A DNA stretch of 64,000 bases, from positions 372,001-436,000 of the forward strand of contig CAWCUH010000007.1 in assembly GCA_963798655.1 (NCBI GenBank), given 5' to 3'. This DNA is from CAVSMC01 sp963798655 (GTDB lineage Bacteria > Pseudomonadota > Gammaproteobacteria > Burkholderiales > Casimicrobiaceae). A program made the position numbers and the translations under genes. The notes under the pieces were generated by a model, which was given only the letters and a program-made list of their open reading frames with translations, was not told the origin of the DNA and did not search any database. Below are positions 17,016 through 25,616 of this stretch, piece by piece (position 1 is the first letter of the stretch; the number at the start of each line of letters is the position of its first letter).

Positions 17016-18737
17016 ATGAGCGCGCCGGCGCACTCGGCCGGCGTCGACCTCGTGCTGGTGTGGCACATGCACCAGCCCGACTACCGCGACGGCGCGAGCG
17101 GCGAGTTCCGCGAGCCGTGGGTGTACCTGCACGCGATCAAGGACTACGCCGACATGGCGGCGCACCTCGAGCGCGTGCCCGGCATGCGCGCGGTCGTCAA
17201 TTTCGTCCCCGTGCTGCTCGACCAGATCGACGACTATGCCGAGCAGTTCGCGCGCGGCAGCTTTCGCGATCCTCTGCTCCGGCTGCTCGCGAAGCGCGAC
17301 GACGAGCGCTTCGACGAGCGCGAGCGCGCGTATGCGCTGCGCCAGTGTCTCGGTGCGCAGCACCTGATCGCGCCGTATGCGCCGTTTGCGAAGCTGCAGG
17401 CGCTTGCGCAGGCGGCCGCCGATGAGCCGGCTTCGAGCTATCTGTCCGATCGTTTCTTCGCCGATCTCGTCACCTGGTACCACCTCGCGTGGATCGGCGA
17501 AACGGTGCGCCGCGCGTCGCCGCTGCCGGCGAAGCTGATGGCGCAAGCGCACGGCTACGACGAGCCGGTCCGCCGTGCGCTGCTCGCGCTGATCGGGTCG
17601 ACGATCACGGGAATCGTGCCGCGTTATCGGCGGCTGGAGGAAGCGGGCACGATCGAGATCGCGACGTCACCGGCCTGGCATCCGCTCGCGCCGCTGCTGC
17701 TCGATTTCGCCTGCGCGCGCGATGCGCAGCCCGGCGCTCCGTTGCCGGCAGCACCACGCTATCCCGGCGGTCGCGCACGCCTCGACCATCACATCGCAAC
17801 CGCGCTGTCGAGCCACGCGTCGCGCTTCGGCCGAGCGCCCGACGGACTGTGGCCGCCCGAGGGCGGCGTGAGCGACGACTTCGCGCGTGCGGTGTCGACG
17901 CATCCGCTGAAATGGATCGCGTCGGGGAGCCAGGTGCTCGCGAACAGCGTCGCGCGCGCCGGCGTCGACGTCTCGGCGACGCCGAATTCGACCCATCGAC
18001 CGTTCCGCTTGCCCGACGTCGCGCCGAACCTGCTGTGCTTCTTTCGCGACGACCGGCTTTCCGATCTGATCGGCTTCGAATACCGCAACTGGCACAGCGG
18101 CGAAGCTGCGGTGAACTTCGTCGGCGAGCTCGAAGCGATCGCGGCGTCGGCGCCACCGGGAACGCGGCCGCTCGTGACGATCATCGTCGACGGCGAGAAC
18201 GCGTGGGAATACTACCCGTACAACGGCTTCTACTTCCTGAGCGGCTTGTACGACGGAATCGTGCAGCACGCCTCGATCCGGCCGCGTACCGGCCGTGACG
18301 TCGTCGCGTCGCGCGACAACGCGCTAGCCGCCCGCGGCGCCGACACGGCCGGCACGCTGCCGTCGCTGGTCGCCGGCAGCTGGGTCTACGGCGACTTCTC
18401 GACGTGGATCGGATCGGCGGACAAGAATCGCGCGTGGGATCTGCTCGCCCACGCGAAGGCTGCCTGCGACGAGGCGATCGCGAGCGGTCAGCTCGGCGCG
18501 GACAGCGCGCGAGCGTTGTCGCGGCAGCTCGCCGTCTGCGAAGGCTCGGACTGGTTCTGGTGGTTCGGCGACTACAACCCGGCGGCTGCGGTCGCCCGCT
18601 TCGACGCGCTCTACCGCGCGAACCTGAAGCGCCTGTACGAAATGATCGCGCTGCCGCCGCCCGCGGCGCTCGATGCTCCGGTCAGCATCGGGCACGCGAC
18701 CGCGCGCTCCGAGGGCGCGATCCGCCGCGCCGCGTAG
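17016..18737 (+). CDS. GH57 glycoside hydrolase (alpha-amylase/amylopullulanase-like)
   Basis: Retaining alpha-glucan-active enzyme of family GH57 (COG1449 type). The 573-aa protein opens with the hallmark VLVWHMHQPDY (residues 13-23). The likely nucleophile is Glu282 in LWPPEGGVSD. The likely acid/base is Asp392 in IIVDGENAWEYYPYNG. No signal peptide is seen, so it should act on cytoplasmic glucan. It sits 25 bp after glgC and 85 bp before a second, different GH57 gene. Family members have amylase, pullulanase, branching or transferase activity, and the motifs do not decide which. With no GH13 branching enzyme nearby, a branching or debranching role is plausible. Confidence 0.88.
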   Translation: MSAPAHSAGVDLVLVWHMHQPDYRDGASGEFREPWVYLHAIKDYADMAAHLERVPGMRAVVNFVPVLLDQIDDYAEQFARGSFRDPLLRLLAKRDDERFDERERAYALRQCLGAQHLIAPYAPFAKLQALAQAAADEPASSYLSDRFFADLVTWYHLAWIGETVRRASPLPAKLMAQAHGYDEPVRRALLALIGSTITGIVPRYRRLEEAGTIEIATSPAWHPLAPLLLDFACARDAQPGAPLPAAPRYPGGRARLDHHIATALSSHASRFGRAPDGLWPPEGGVSDDFARAVSTHPLKWIASGSQVLANSVARAGVDVSATPNSTHRPFRLPDVAPNLLCFFRDDRLSDLIGFEYRNWHSGEAAVNFVGELEAIAASAPPGTRPLVTIIVDGENAWEYYPYNGFYFLSGLYDGIVQHASIRPRTGRDVVASRDNALAARGADTAGTLPSLVAGSWVYGDFSTWIGSADKNRAWDLLAHAKAACDEAIASGQLGADSARALSRQLAVCEGSDWFWWFGDYNPAAAVARFDALYRANLKRLYEMIALPPPAALDAPVSIGHATARSEGAIRRAA

Positions 18738-18822
18738 CCGCGGCTTGCGACAAAGCGCCGCGGCAAAGAGCGGTCCGCCGGCTCTGCGACGCGCGCGGCT
18801 TTCCCGTTTCCGCCCGGATGAC

Positions 18823-20868
18823 ATGTCGACGATCGCACTGCTCTTCGGCGTTCACGCGCACCAGCCCGCCGGAAACTTCGACGAGGTGATCGCACACGCA
18901 CACGACCGCTGCTACGCGCCGTTCCTGCGCACGCTGGCCGAATATCCCGGTTTTCGATTCGCGCTGCATGTCAGCGGTCCGCTGCTCGACCGGTTGTCGG
19001 AGCGCTATCCCGACGACGTCGAGCTGCTGCAGCAGATGGTTTCGCGCGGACAGATCGAGCTCTTCGGCGCCGGCGACGCCGAGCCGGTGCTCGCGGCGAT
19101 TCCGCAGCGCGACCGGCTCGCCCAGCTCGAAGCGCTGTCGGCGAGGCTCGCGTTGCGCTTCGGCAAGGTGCCGCATGGTGCGTGGCTCACCGAGCGCGTA
19201 TGGGAATCGTCGGTCGTGCCGGCACTCGCGCAGTCGGGGATCGGCTACGCAACGGTCGACGACTACCATTTCCTGTGCACCGGCAGCGACGCGCGCGAGC
19301 TCGACCGTTACTTCACGACCGAGGAAGACGGCGAAACGCTCGACATCTTTCCGATTTCCGAAGCGCTGCGCTACCGGATTCCCTTTGCACCTGCCGACGA
19401 CGCCGTTCGCTACATCGAATCGCTCGCGCAATGCGGCCGGCGCGCAGCCGCGATCTACTTCGACGACATCGAGAAGTTCGGCGTGTGGCCGCAGACGCAT
19501 GCGTGGGTGTTCGAGCGGCGATGGCTGCGCGATTTCGTCGAGCGCGTGCTCGCGTCGCCGCGGATCGAGTCGATGCATTTCGCCGAGTTCCACCGCGACA
19601 CGCGCAGCGGCGGCATCGTCTATCTGCCGAGCACGTCGTACGTCGAGATGAACCAATGGACGCTGCCGGCGCCGGCGGCCACGGCGTACGGCGAGATCGT
19701 CGAGCGCGAGAAGCGATGCGAGCGCTACGCGGCGACCAGGGGCTTCGTGCGCGGCGGCATCTGGCGCAACTTCCTCACCCGCTATCCGGAAGCGAACTGG
19801 ATGCACAAGCGCATGCTGGGACTGTCGCAGCGGCTCGCGCAGACCGAGGGCGCGAGCGGCGATGTCGGGCTGCGCACGCTGCTGCACCGCGCGCAGGCGA
19901 ACGACGCGTACTGGCACGGACTGTTCGGCGGGCTCTATTTGCCGCATCTTCGGCGCGGCATCTACGCGAGCCTGCTCGCGCTCGAGTCGAAGCTCGACGC
20001 GATCGACGCGCGCGCGCCGACCGAGCGCGTCGATCTCGACCACGATGGCGCCGACGAGCTGTTCGTGCGCAACGCCGACATCCAGATTGCCGTGCGGCTG
20101 GACGGCACGGCGGCGATTCGCGAGCTCGACTCGTACGCGCTGCGGCACAACTTCGGCGACACGCTGCGCCGCCATCGCGAGCACTATCACGCGCTCGTTG
20201 CCGACGGCGCGACGCGCGGGCATCGCGACGAAGGCATTGCGTCGGCGCACGAGCGGACCGCGATTCGCCATCCGATGAGCGCAGCGGACGTCGAGCCGGA
20301 CGACGCGCCGCGCGACATCGCGCGCGACAGCTGGATCGCCGACGGCGAAGTTCGCGCGATCGACGGCTACGCGCCGCAAGGCATCGACGACGTTTCGGTC
20401 ACGCTCGTCGCCACGGCAAACGGCGCACGGATCGGCAAGCGCATCGCGATCGACGCGAACGCGCTGGTGATTCGCTACGATATCGACACCGATCGCGCGG
20501 CGGCGCTTCGCACGACGCTCGACCTCGCGATGCCGAGCTGCGACGGCTTCGCCGGCCGCTACATCGTCGGCGGCGACATCCCGTGCGGCTTCGGGCAGCC
20601 GCTCGACCTTGCGTCGGCGCAACAGCTCACGCTCGACGATCGCTGCATCGGCGGCGCCGTCGAGCTGCACTTCGTGCCCGCTGCGCGCATCGTCGCGCGC
20701 CCTTATCGAACCGTTTCGCAGTCCGAGGACGGCTTCGAGCGGATCATGCAGTCGGCCACCGTCGAGGCGACGTGGGCGATCTCGCCGACGACGACGGCGA
20801 TCGAGATGCGGATCGTCGTGAGGCCGGATGAATCAATGGCCGCAACGGCGGATTCGTCGCGGCGCTAG
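18823..20868 (+). CDS. GH57 4-alpha-glucanotransferase/alpha-amylase
   Basis: GH57 enzyme of the Thermococcus litoralis 4-alpha-glucanotransferase type, which moves maltooligosaccharide units between glucans. The 681-aa protein starts IALLFGVHAHQPAGNF. It carries the nucleophile Glu124 in AWLTERVWE and the acid/base Asp214 in YFDDIEKFGVWP, nearly the same positions as the characterised E123/D214 enzyme. The last 270 residues match the DUF1925/DUF1926 beta-rich domains of that subfamily. ATG 18823 was chosen because it begins the catalytic domain. Its TAG stop shares three bases with the stop of convergent aceE. Confidence 0.9.
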   Translation: MSTIALLFGVHAHQPAGNFDEVIAHAHDRCYAPFLRTLAEYPGFRFALHVSGPLLDRLSERYPDDVELLQQMVSRGQIELFGAGDAEPVLAAIPQRDRLAQLEALSARLALRFGKVPHGAWLTERVWESSVVPALAQSGIGYATVDDYHFLCTGSDARELDRYFTTEEDGETLDIFPISEALRYRIPFAPADDAVRYIESLAQCGRRAAAIYFDDIEKFGVWPQTHAWVFERRWLRDFVERVLASPRIESMHFAEFHRDTRSGGIVYLPSTSYVEMNQWTLPAPAATAYGEIVEREKRCERYAATRGFVRGGIWRNFLTRYPEANWMHKRMLGLSQRLAQTEGASGDVGLRTLLHRAQANDAYWHGLFGGLYLPHLRRGIYASLLALESKLDAIDARAPTERVDLDHDGADELFVRNADIQIAVRLDGTAAIRELDSYALRHNFGDTLRRHREHYHALVADGATRGHRDEGIASAHERTAIRHPMSAADVEPDDAPRDIARDSWIADGEVRAIDGYAPQGIDDVSVTLVATANGARIGKRIAIDANALVIRYDIDTDRAAALRTTLDLAMPSCDGFAGRYIVGGDIPCGFGQPLDLASAQQLTLDDRCIGGAVELHFVPAARIVARPYRTVSQSEDGFERIMQSATVEATWAISPTTTAIEMRIVVRPDESMAATADSSRR

Positions 20869-23564
20869 CGCGTCCACGGCGCCGCTGCATTCTCGATTCC
20901 GTAACGCGCGATCGCTTCCGCCACGACGCTACGGGCTATCGCTGCGCGGCTCGCCAACGCATCGAGCGCCGCGACGACGACATCGTTTCGCGAGACCTCG
21001 AAGAAGCTGCGCAGCGCGGCGCGCGTGTCGCTGCGCCCGAAGCCGTCGGTGCCAAGCGCGACGAACGGCGCGCGAACGTACGACGCGATCAGCTGCGGAT
21101 ACGCGCGCACGTAATCGGTGGCGGCGACAACCGGCGCATCGCCGGCGAGGCACCTGTCGACGTGACTCTCGCGCCGCTCGCGCAGCGGGTGCAGGCGGTT
21201 GTCGCGCTCGACGTCGCGTGCATTGCGTGCAAGCTCCGCGAAGCTCGTCACGCTCCAGATCTCGCTCGACACGCGCCAGTCGTCGGCGAGCATCTTCGCC
21301 GCGGCGATCGCCTCGCGCAGGATCGAACCGGAGCCGAGCAGCCGCACGCGTGCCCGCGCGTCGTCGACGTCGTGGCCGCCGATCCGGTACATGCCGTCGA
21401 CGATATCGCGCTCGACGCCATCCGGCATCGACGGATGCGCGTAGTTCTCGTTGCCGACGGTGACGTAGTAGAAGACGTCTTCCTGCCGCTCGATCATCTG
21501 CCGGGCGGCGTGATCGACGATGACGGCGAGCTCGTACGCAAATGCTGGGTCGTATGCGCGGCAGTTCGGCACGCTCGCCGCGACGACATGGCTCGAGCCG
21601 TCCTGGTGCTGCAACCCTTCGCCGGCGAGCGTCGTGCGTCCGGCGGTGGCGCCGACGAGGAATCCGCGCGCACGCTGGTCGGCCGCCGCCCAGATCAGGT
21701 CGCCGACGCGCTGGAAGCCGAACATCGAGTAGTAGATGTAGAACGGCAGCATCGCGACGCCATGCGCGCTGTACGCGGTCGCAGCGGCGGTCCACGACGC
21801 GAGCGCGCCCGCTTCGGTGATGCCCTCCTCGAGCAATTGGCCGTCGGTGGTCTCGCGGTAGTACAAGAGCGATGCCGCATCCTCGGGATCGTAGAGCTGC
21901 CCGACCGGCGAATAGATGCCGACCTGGCGGAAGAGATTCGCCATGCCGAAAGTGCGCGCCTCGTCGGCGACGATCGGCACGATGCGCGGGCCGAGCGATT
22001 TGTCCTTAAGCAGATTGCCGAGGAGCCGCACGACGGCGGTCGTCGTCGACATTTCGTGGCCGTCGGCGCGCAACGCAAACTGCGCGTAATCGGCGAGCGG
22101 TGGCACGCCGACGACCGGTGCGTCACGCCGGCGCACCGGAAGCGGTCCGCCGAGCGCTTTTCTGCGCTCCTGCAGGTATCGCATCTCGCGCGAGCCGTCC
22201 GGCGGCCGGTACAGGCGCATCGATTCGACGTCGCTGTCGCCGAGCGGCAGCGCGAAGCGGTCGCGGAAGTCGCGCAGCGCATCGACATCGAGCTTCTTCT
22301 GCTGATGCGACGTCATTCGCGACTGGCCGGCGGCGCCCATGCCGTAGCCCTTCTTCGTCTTGGCGAGGATCACCGTCGGCTCGCCGTTGTGCGCGAGCGC
22401 GGCAGCATACGCTGCATGCAGCTTGCGAAGGTCGTGGCCGCCGCGCTTCAGCGCGTCGATTTCCGCGAGCGAAAGATGCGCGACCAGCGCGCGCAGCTCC
22501 GGATCGAGGTTGAAGAAATGCTCCTGGTTGTACGCGCCGTCGTTCGCGCCGAGCGTCTGATACTGGCCGTCGACGGTGGCCGAGAATTGCCGCAGCAGCG
22601 CGTGATGGGTATCGAGCGCGAACAGCGGATCCCAGTCGGAGCCCCACAGGACCTTGATGACGTTCCATCCGGCGCCGGTGAACAGCGCCTCGAGCTCCTG
22701 GATGATCTGGCCGTTGCCGCGCACCGGCCCGTCGAGCCGTTGCAGGTTGCAGTTGATGATGAACGTCAGGTTGTCGAGCCCTTCGCGCGCCGCGAGCGTG
22801 AGCGCGCCGGTCGACTCCGGCTCGTCCATCTCGCCGTCGCCGAACACGCCCCAGACGTGCCGGCCGCGCGTGCTCGCGATGCCGCGATGCTCGAGATAGC
22901 GCATGAAGCGCGCCTGGTAGATCGCACTGATCGGGCCGACACCCATCGAGCCTGTCGGAAACTGCCAGAACCCCGGCATCAGCCACGGATGCGGATACGA
23001 CGACAGGCCGTTGCCACCGACTTCCTGCCGGTAGTTCGCGACCTGCGCTTCGCTCAATCGTCCTTCGAGGTACGCGCGCGCATAGACTCCCGGCGCCGAA
23101 TGCGGCTGGAAGAAGACGAGATCGCCGCTCGACGCATCGGCGGACCCGCGGAAGAAATGATGAAAGCCGACCTCGAAGATCTCCGCCGCCGACGTGTAGC
23201 TCGCGATGTGACCGCCCAGCTCGCCGTACGCCTTGTTTGCGCGGACGACCATGGCGAGCGCATTCCAGCGCACGATCGCCGTCAGCCGCTCCTCGAGCGC
23301 GAGATCGCCCGGATACGGCGGCTGCTGGTCGAGCGGGATCGTGTTCTGGTACGCCGAGTACGGCGGCACGCGCGCGACGATGCCCATCTGCTGCGCCTGC
23401 GTCTCGAGCTGCTTCAGCAGGAACAGGCCGCGCTCGTGGCCTTCGGCGCGCACGACGCCGTCGAGCGCGTCGAGCCACTCGCGCGTCTCCTGCGGATCGA
23501 TGTCGTGCAGATCGGCGCGATGCGCGCCGGGCAGCGCGGAGGGCGGAACGTCGCGTGCAGTCAT
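20865..23564 (-). CDS. aceE: Pyruvate dehydrogenase E1 component (homodimeric)
   Basis: Thiamine-diphosphate enzyme that decarboxylates pyruvate and acetylates the E2 lipoyl domain. The 899-aa length fits the homodimeric proteobacterial E1. The ThDP/Mg motif is visible as GVFGDGEMDEPES near residue 225, with conserved HIASYTSAAEIFEVGFHHF near 105. The start ATG 23564 has an excellent Shine-Dalgarno, GAGGAGG, 6 nt upstream. No aceF or lpd is present on either side, which is unusual because they normally follow aceE. Minus-strand TATGAT at 23611-23616 is a possible minus-10. The stop codon overlaps that of the convergent GH57 gene in a shared CTAG. Confidence 0.95.
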   Translation of the reverse strand: MTARDVPPSALPGAHRADLHDIDPQETREWLDALDGVVRAEGHERGLFLLKQLETQAQQMGIVARVPPYSAYQNTIPLDQQPPYPGDLALEERLTAIVRWNALAMVVRANKAYGELGGHIASYTSAAEIFEVGFHHFFRGSADASSGDLVFFQPHSAPGVYARAYLEGRLSEAQVANYRQEVGGNGLSSYPHPWLMPGFWQFPTGSMGVGPISAIYQARFMRYLEHRGIASTRGRHVWGVFGDGEMDEPESTGALTLAAREGLDNLTFIINCNLQRLDGPVRGNGQIIQELEALFTGAGWNVIKVLWGSDWDPLFALDTHHALLRQFSATVDGQYQTLGANDGAYNQEHFFNLDPELRALVAHLSLAEIDALKRGGHDLRKLHAAYAAALAHNGEPTVILAKTKKGYGMGAAGQSRMTSHQQKKLDVDALRDFRDRFALPLGDSDVESMRLYRPPDGSREMRYLQERRKALGGPLPVRRRDAPVVGVPPLADYAQFALRADGHEMSTTTAVVRLLGNLLKDKSLGPRIVPIVADEARTFGMANLFRQVGIYSPVGQLYDPEDAASLLYYRETTDGQLLEEGITEAGALASWTAAATAYSAHGVAMLPFYIYYSMFGFQRVGDLIWAAADQRARGFLVGATAGRTTLAGEGLQHQDGSSHVVAASVPNCRAYDPAFAYELAVIVDHAARQMIERQEDVFYYVTVGNENYAHPSMPDGVERDIVDGMYRIGGHDVDDARARVRLLGSGSILREAIAAAKMLADDWRVSSEIWSVTSFAELARNARDVERDNRLHPLRERRESHVDRCLAGDAPVVAATDYVRAYPQLIASYVRAPFVALGTDGFGRSDTRAALRSFFEVSRNDVVVAALDALASRAAIARSVVAEAIARYGIENAAAPWTR

Positions 23565-23691
23565 CAGCACCTCCTCGGCGCAGCGCTCGCGATGCCGCCC
23601 CGTTGCGGCCATCATATCGCGAGGCCGCGTGCGGCAATGGCAGAATGCGCGCACGCAACGACAATACGGTGCGGGCCACAGGAGCTCGAAC

Positions 23692-24462
23692 ATGCCGTCA
23701 GGCTATGCGCGCTATCCGAGCCTTGCCGAGCGCGTCGTCCTCGTCACCGGAGGGGCGACCGGCATCGGCGCGTCGATCGTCGAGCATTTCGCCCTGCAGG
23801 ATGCGAAGGTTGCGTTCGTCGACATCGACCGTAGCGCCGGCGAAGCGCTCGCGGCGAGCGTCGCCGCGAGCGCGCGCTGCGCGCCGCTGTTCGTCGCGTG
23901 CGATCTCTGCGACATCGTTGCGTTGCGGCGCGCGATCGCGACGGTGAGCGAGCAATTCGGCGCAATCGAAGTGCTGGTGAACAACGCGGCGAACGACGAG
24001 CGTCACAGTTTCGACGGCGTCTCGCCGGCGAGCTTCGATGCCGGCATCGCGGTCAATCTGCGCCACCAGTTCTTCGCGTCGCAGGCGGTCGCGCCCGCCA
24101 TGCGCGCCGCACGTCGCGGCTCGATCATCAACCTCGGCTCGCTCAGCTGGATGATCAAGCAGGGCGGCATGCCGGTGTACACGACGTCGAAGGCGGCGGT
24201 CCGTGGCCTGACGCGCAGCCTCGCACGCGATCTCGGCCCGTACGGGATTCGCGTGAACACCGTCGTCCCCGGCTGGGTGATGACCGAGAAGCAGCTGCGC
24301 TTGCGCGTCGACGCAGAGGCCGCGCGCGAGATCGATCGCAACCAATGCCTGCCGCAGCGCGTGCAGCCGGCGGACATCGCACGGATGACGCTCTTCCTCG
24401 GCGCCGACGACAGCGCGATGTGCACGGCGCAGGATTTCATCGTCGACGGCGGCTGGACCTAG
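23692..24462 (+). CDS. SDR sugar dehydrogenase, D-xylose/L-arabinose 1-dehydrogenase type
   Basis: NAD(P)-dependent short-chain dehydrogenase of 256 aa. It has the cofactor motif TGGATGIG (residues 17-24), NNAAND near 98, and the catalytic Ser (LGSLSW) plus YTTSK tetrad near 145-165. Several phrases recall the Caulobacter xylose dehydrogenase XylB from memory: LVNNA-NDERH, NLRHQFF, QAVAPAM, GSLSW, QCLPQR and the C-terminal CTAQDFIVDGGW. Oxidation of an aldose to its lactone is therefore likely. The specific sugar is uncertain, and L-arabinose fits the neighbouring GH127 gene. GGAG lies 9 nt before the ATG. Divergent from aceE with 127 bp between them. Confidence 0.85.
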   Translation: MPSGYARYPSLAERVVLVTGGATGIGASIVEHFALQDAKVAFVDIDRSAGEALAASVAASARCAPLFVACDLCDIVALRRAIATVSEQFGAIEVLVNNAANDERHSFDGVSPASFDAGIAVNLRHQFFASQAVAPAMRAARRGSIINLGSLSWMIKQGGMPVYTTSKAAVRGLTRSLARDLGPYGIRVNTVVPGWVMTEKQLRLRVDAEAAREIDRNQCLPQRVQPADIARMTLFLGADDSAMCTAQDFIVDGGWT

Positions 24463-24490
24463 CGCGGTAGACGGGGCATCGTCGGCGGCC

Positions 24491-24511
24491 GTTTTCGGAA
24501 AACCTTTTCCG
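24491..24511. promoter_or_regulatory. Palindromic LacI-family operator
   Basis: A perfect 16-bp inverted repeat, CGGAAAA-CC-TTTTCCG (24496-24511), overlaps a 13-bp one, GTTTTC-G-GAAAAC (24491-24503). This gives three alternating half-sites. AT-rich GAAAA/TTTTC arms are common in LacI/GalR operators. It lies 28 bp before the lacI-type start and after the SDR stop. The best minus-10-like hexamer, CATACT (24528-24533), is 17 bp from TTTTCC in the right arm, so bound repressor would cover the promoter. That would imply autoregulation and control of the downstream GH127 and transporter genes. Confidence 0.6.
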
Positions 24512-24539
24512 GACCGCCGTTGTTTGCCATACTGCGCCC

Positions 24540-25616
24540 ATGAAGCCCGGGCGAGCGCCTTTGCGGCGCACACCGTCGACGATCCACGACGTCGCCGCCG
24601 CGGCCGGCGTGAGCGTCGCCACGGTTTCGAAGACGTTGAACGGCACCGGGCAGCTGCGCGCCGAAACACGCGAACGCGTTCAGCGCGCCGCGAAGCGACT
24701 GCAGTTTCGGCCCAACCATCTTGCGCAAAGCCTGCTGCGCGGACGCAGTCACACGGTCGGCCTCATCTCGACCGACCGCTATGGCCGCTTCAGCATCCCC
24801 CTGCTCGAAGGCGTCGAGGACGCGCTGGAGGACGCCGGGATGTCGGTGTTCCTTTGCAACGGCGCCGACGATGCGCGCCGCGAGCGCCGGCACGTCGAGC
24901 ATCTTCTGGCGAAGCGCGTGGACGGGATCATCGTCACCGCGCGGCGCACCGATGCGCGAGCGCCGCTCGACGTCGGCGGCGCAGTGCCGCTGCTGTATGC
25001 ATTTGCGCAAGCGCGCGACCCGAAGGCACTGTGCCTGTTGCCCGACGATCACAACGGCGGCCGCATGGCGACCGCGCATCTGATCGCCGGCGGACGTCGG
25101 CGCATCGCGCACGTGAGCGGGCCCGAGGACTTCGAGGCGGTCCGCCACCGCCGCGACGGCTATCGCGACGCGCTCGCGGCAGCCGGTCTCGCCGGACGCG
25201 GCGGCGCCGCGCTGTGCGGCCCGTGGAGCGAGGCCTGGGGCCGCGAAGCCGTCGACCTGCTGTTGGGACGCCGGGCCAGCATCGATGCGATCTTCTGCGG
25301 CAGCGACCAGATCGCGCGCGGAACGATCGACGCATTGCGCGACCGCGGCGTCCGCGTGCCCGACGACATCGCCGTCGTCGGCTTCGACAACTGGCAGATC
25401 GTCGCCGCGGCCACGCGGCCGCCGCTTACGACGATCGACATGAATCTGCACGAGCTCGGGCGCCAGGCCGGATTGCGGCTGCTCGACATGATCGACGGCC
25501 GCCGCCACCGCGGCACGCTGCGACTGCCGTGCAGCCTCGTGCGGCGGGAATCGTGCGGCGCGCATCGACCGAGTGCCCCGCTGACACACGTCGACGCTGC
25601 TTCGATTGCGCGATGA
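24540..25616 (+). CDS. LacI-family transcriptional regulator
   Basis: Repressor of 358 aa with an N-terminal LacI helix-turn-helix (STIHDVAAAAGVSVATVSKT, residues 13-32). The hinge helix around NHLAQSLLRG follows, then a periplasmic-binding-protein-like effector domain with the FCGSDQIARG and AVVGFDNWQI signatures near 255-285. The ATG at 24540 sits only 6 bp after a possible minus-10, so a very short leader or leaderless transcript is possible. The stop overlaps the GH127 start by 4 bp (ATGA). Context suggests the effector is an arabinose-derived sugar or lactone. The operator lies directly upstream. Confidence 0.92.
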   Translation: MKPGRAPLRRTPSTIHDVAAAAGVSVATVSKTLNGTGQLRAETRERVQRAAKRLQFRPNHLAQSLLRGRSHTVGLISTDRYGRFSIPLLEGVEDALEDAGMSVFLCNGADDARRERRHVEHLLAKRVDGIIVTARRTDARAPLDVGGAVPLLYAFAQARDPKALCLLPDDHNGGRMATAHLIAGGRRRIAHVSGPEDFEAVRHRRDGYRDALAAAGLAGRGGAALCGPWSEAWGREAVDLLLGRRASIDAIFCGSDQIARGTIDALRDRGVRVPDDIAVVGFDNWQIVAAATRPPLTTIDMNLHELGRQAGLRLLDMIDGRRHRGTLRLPCSLVRRESCGAHRPSAPLTHVDAASIAR

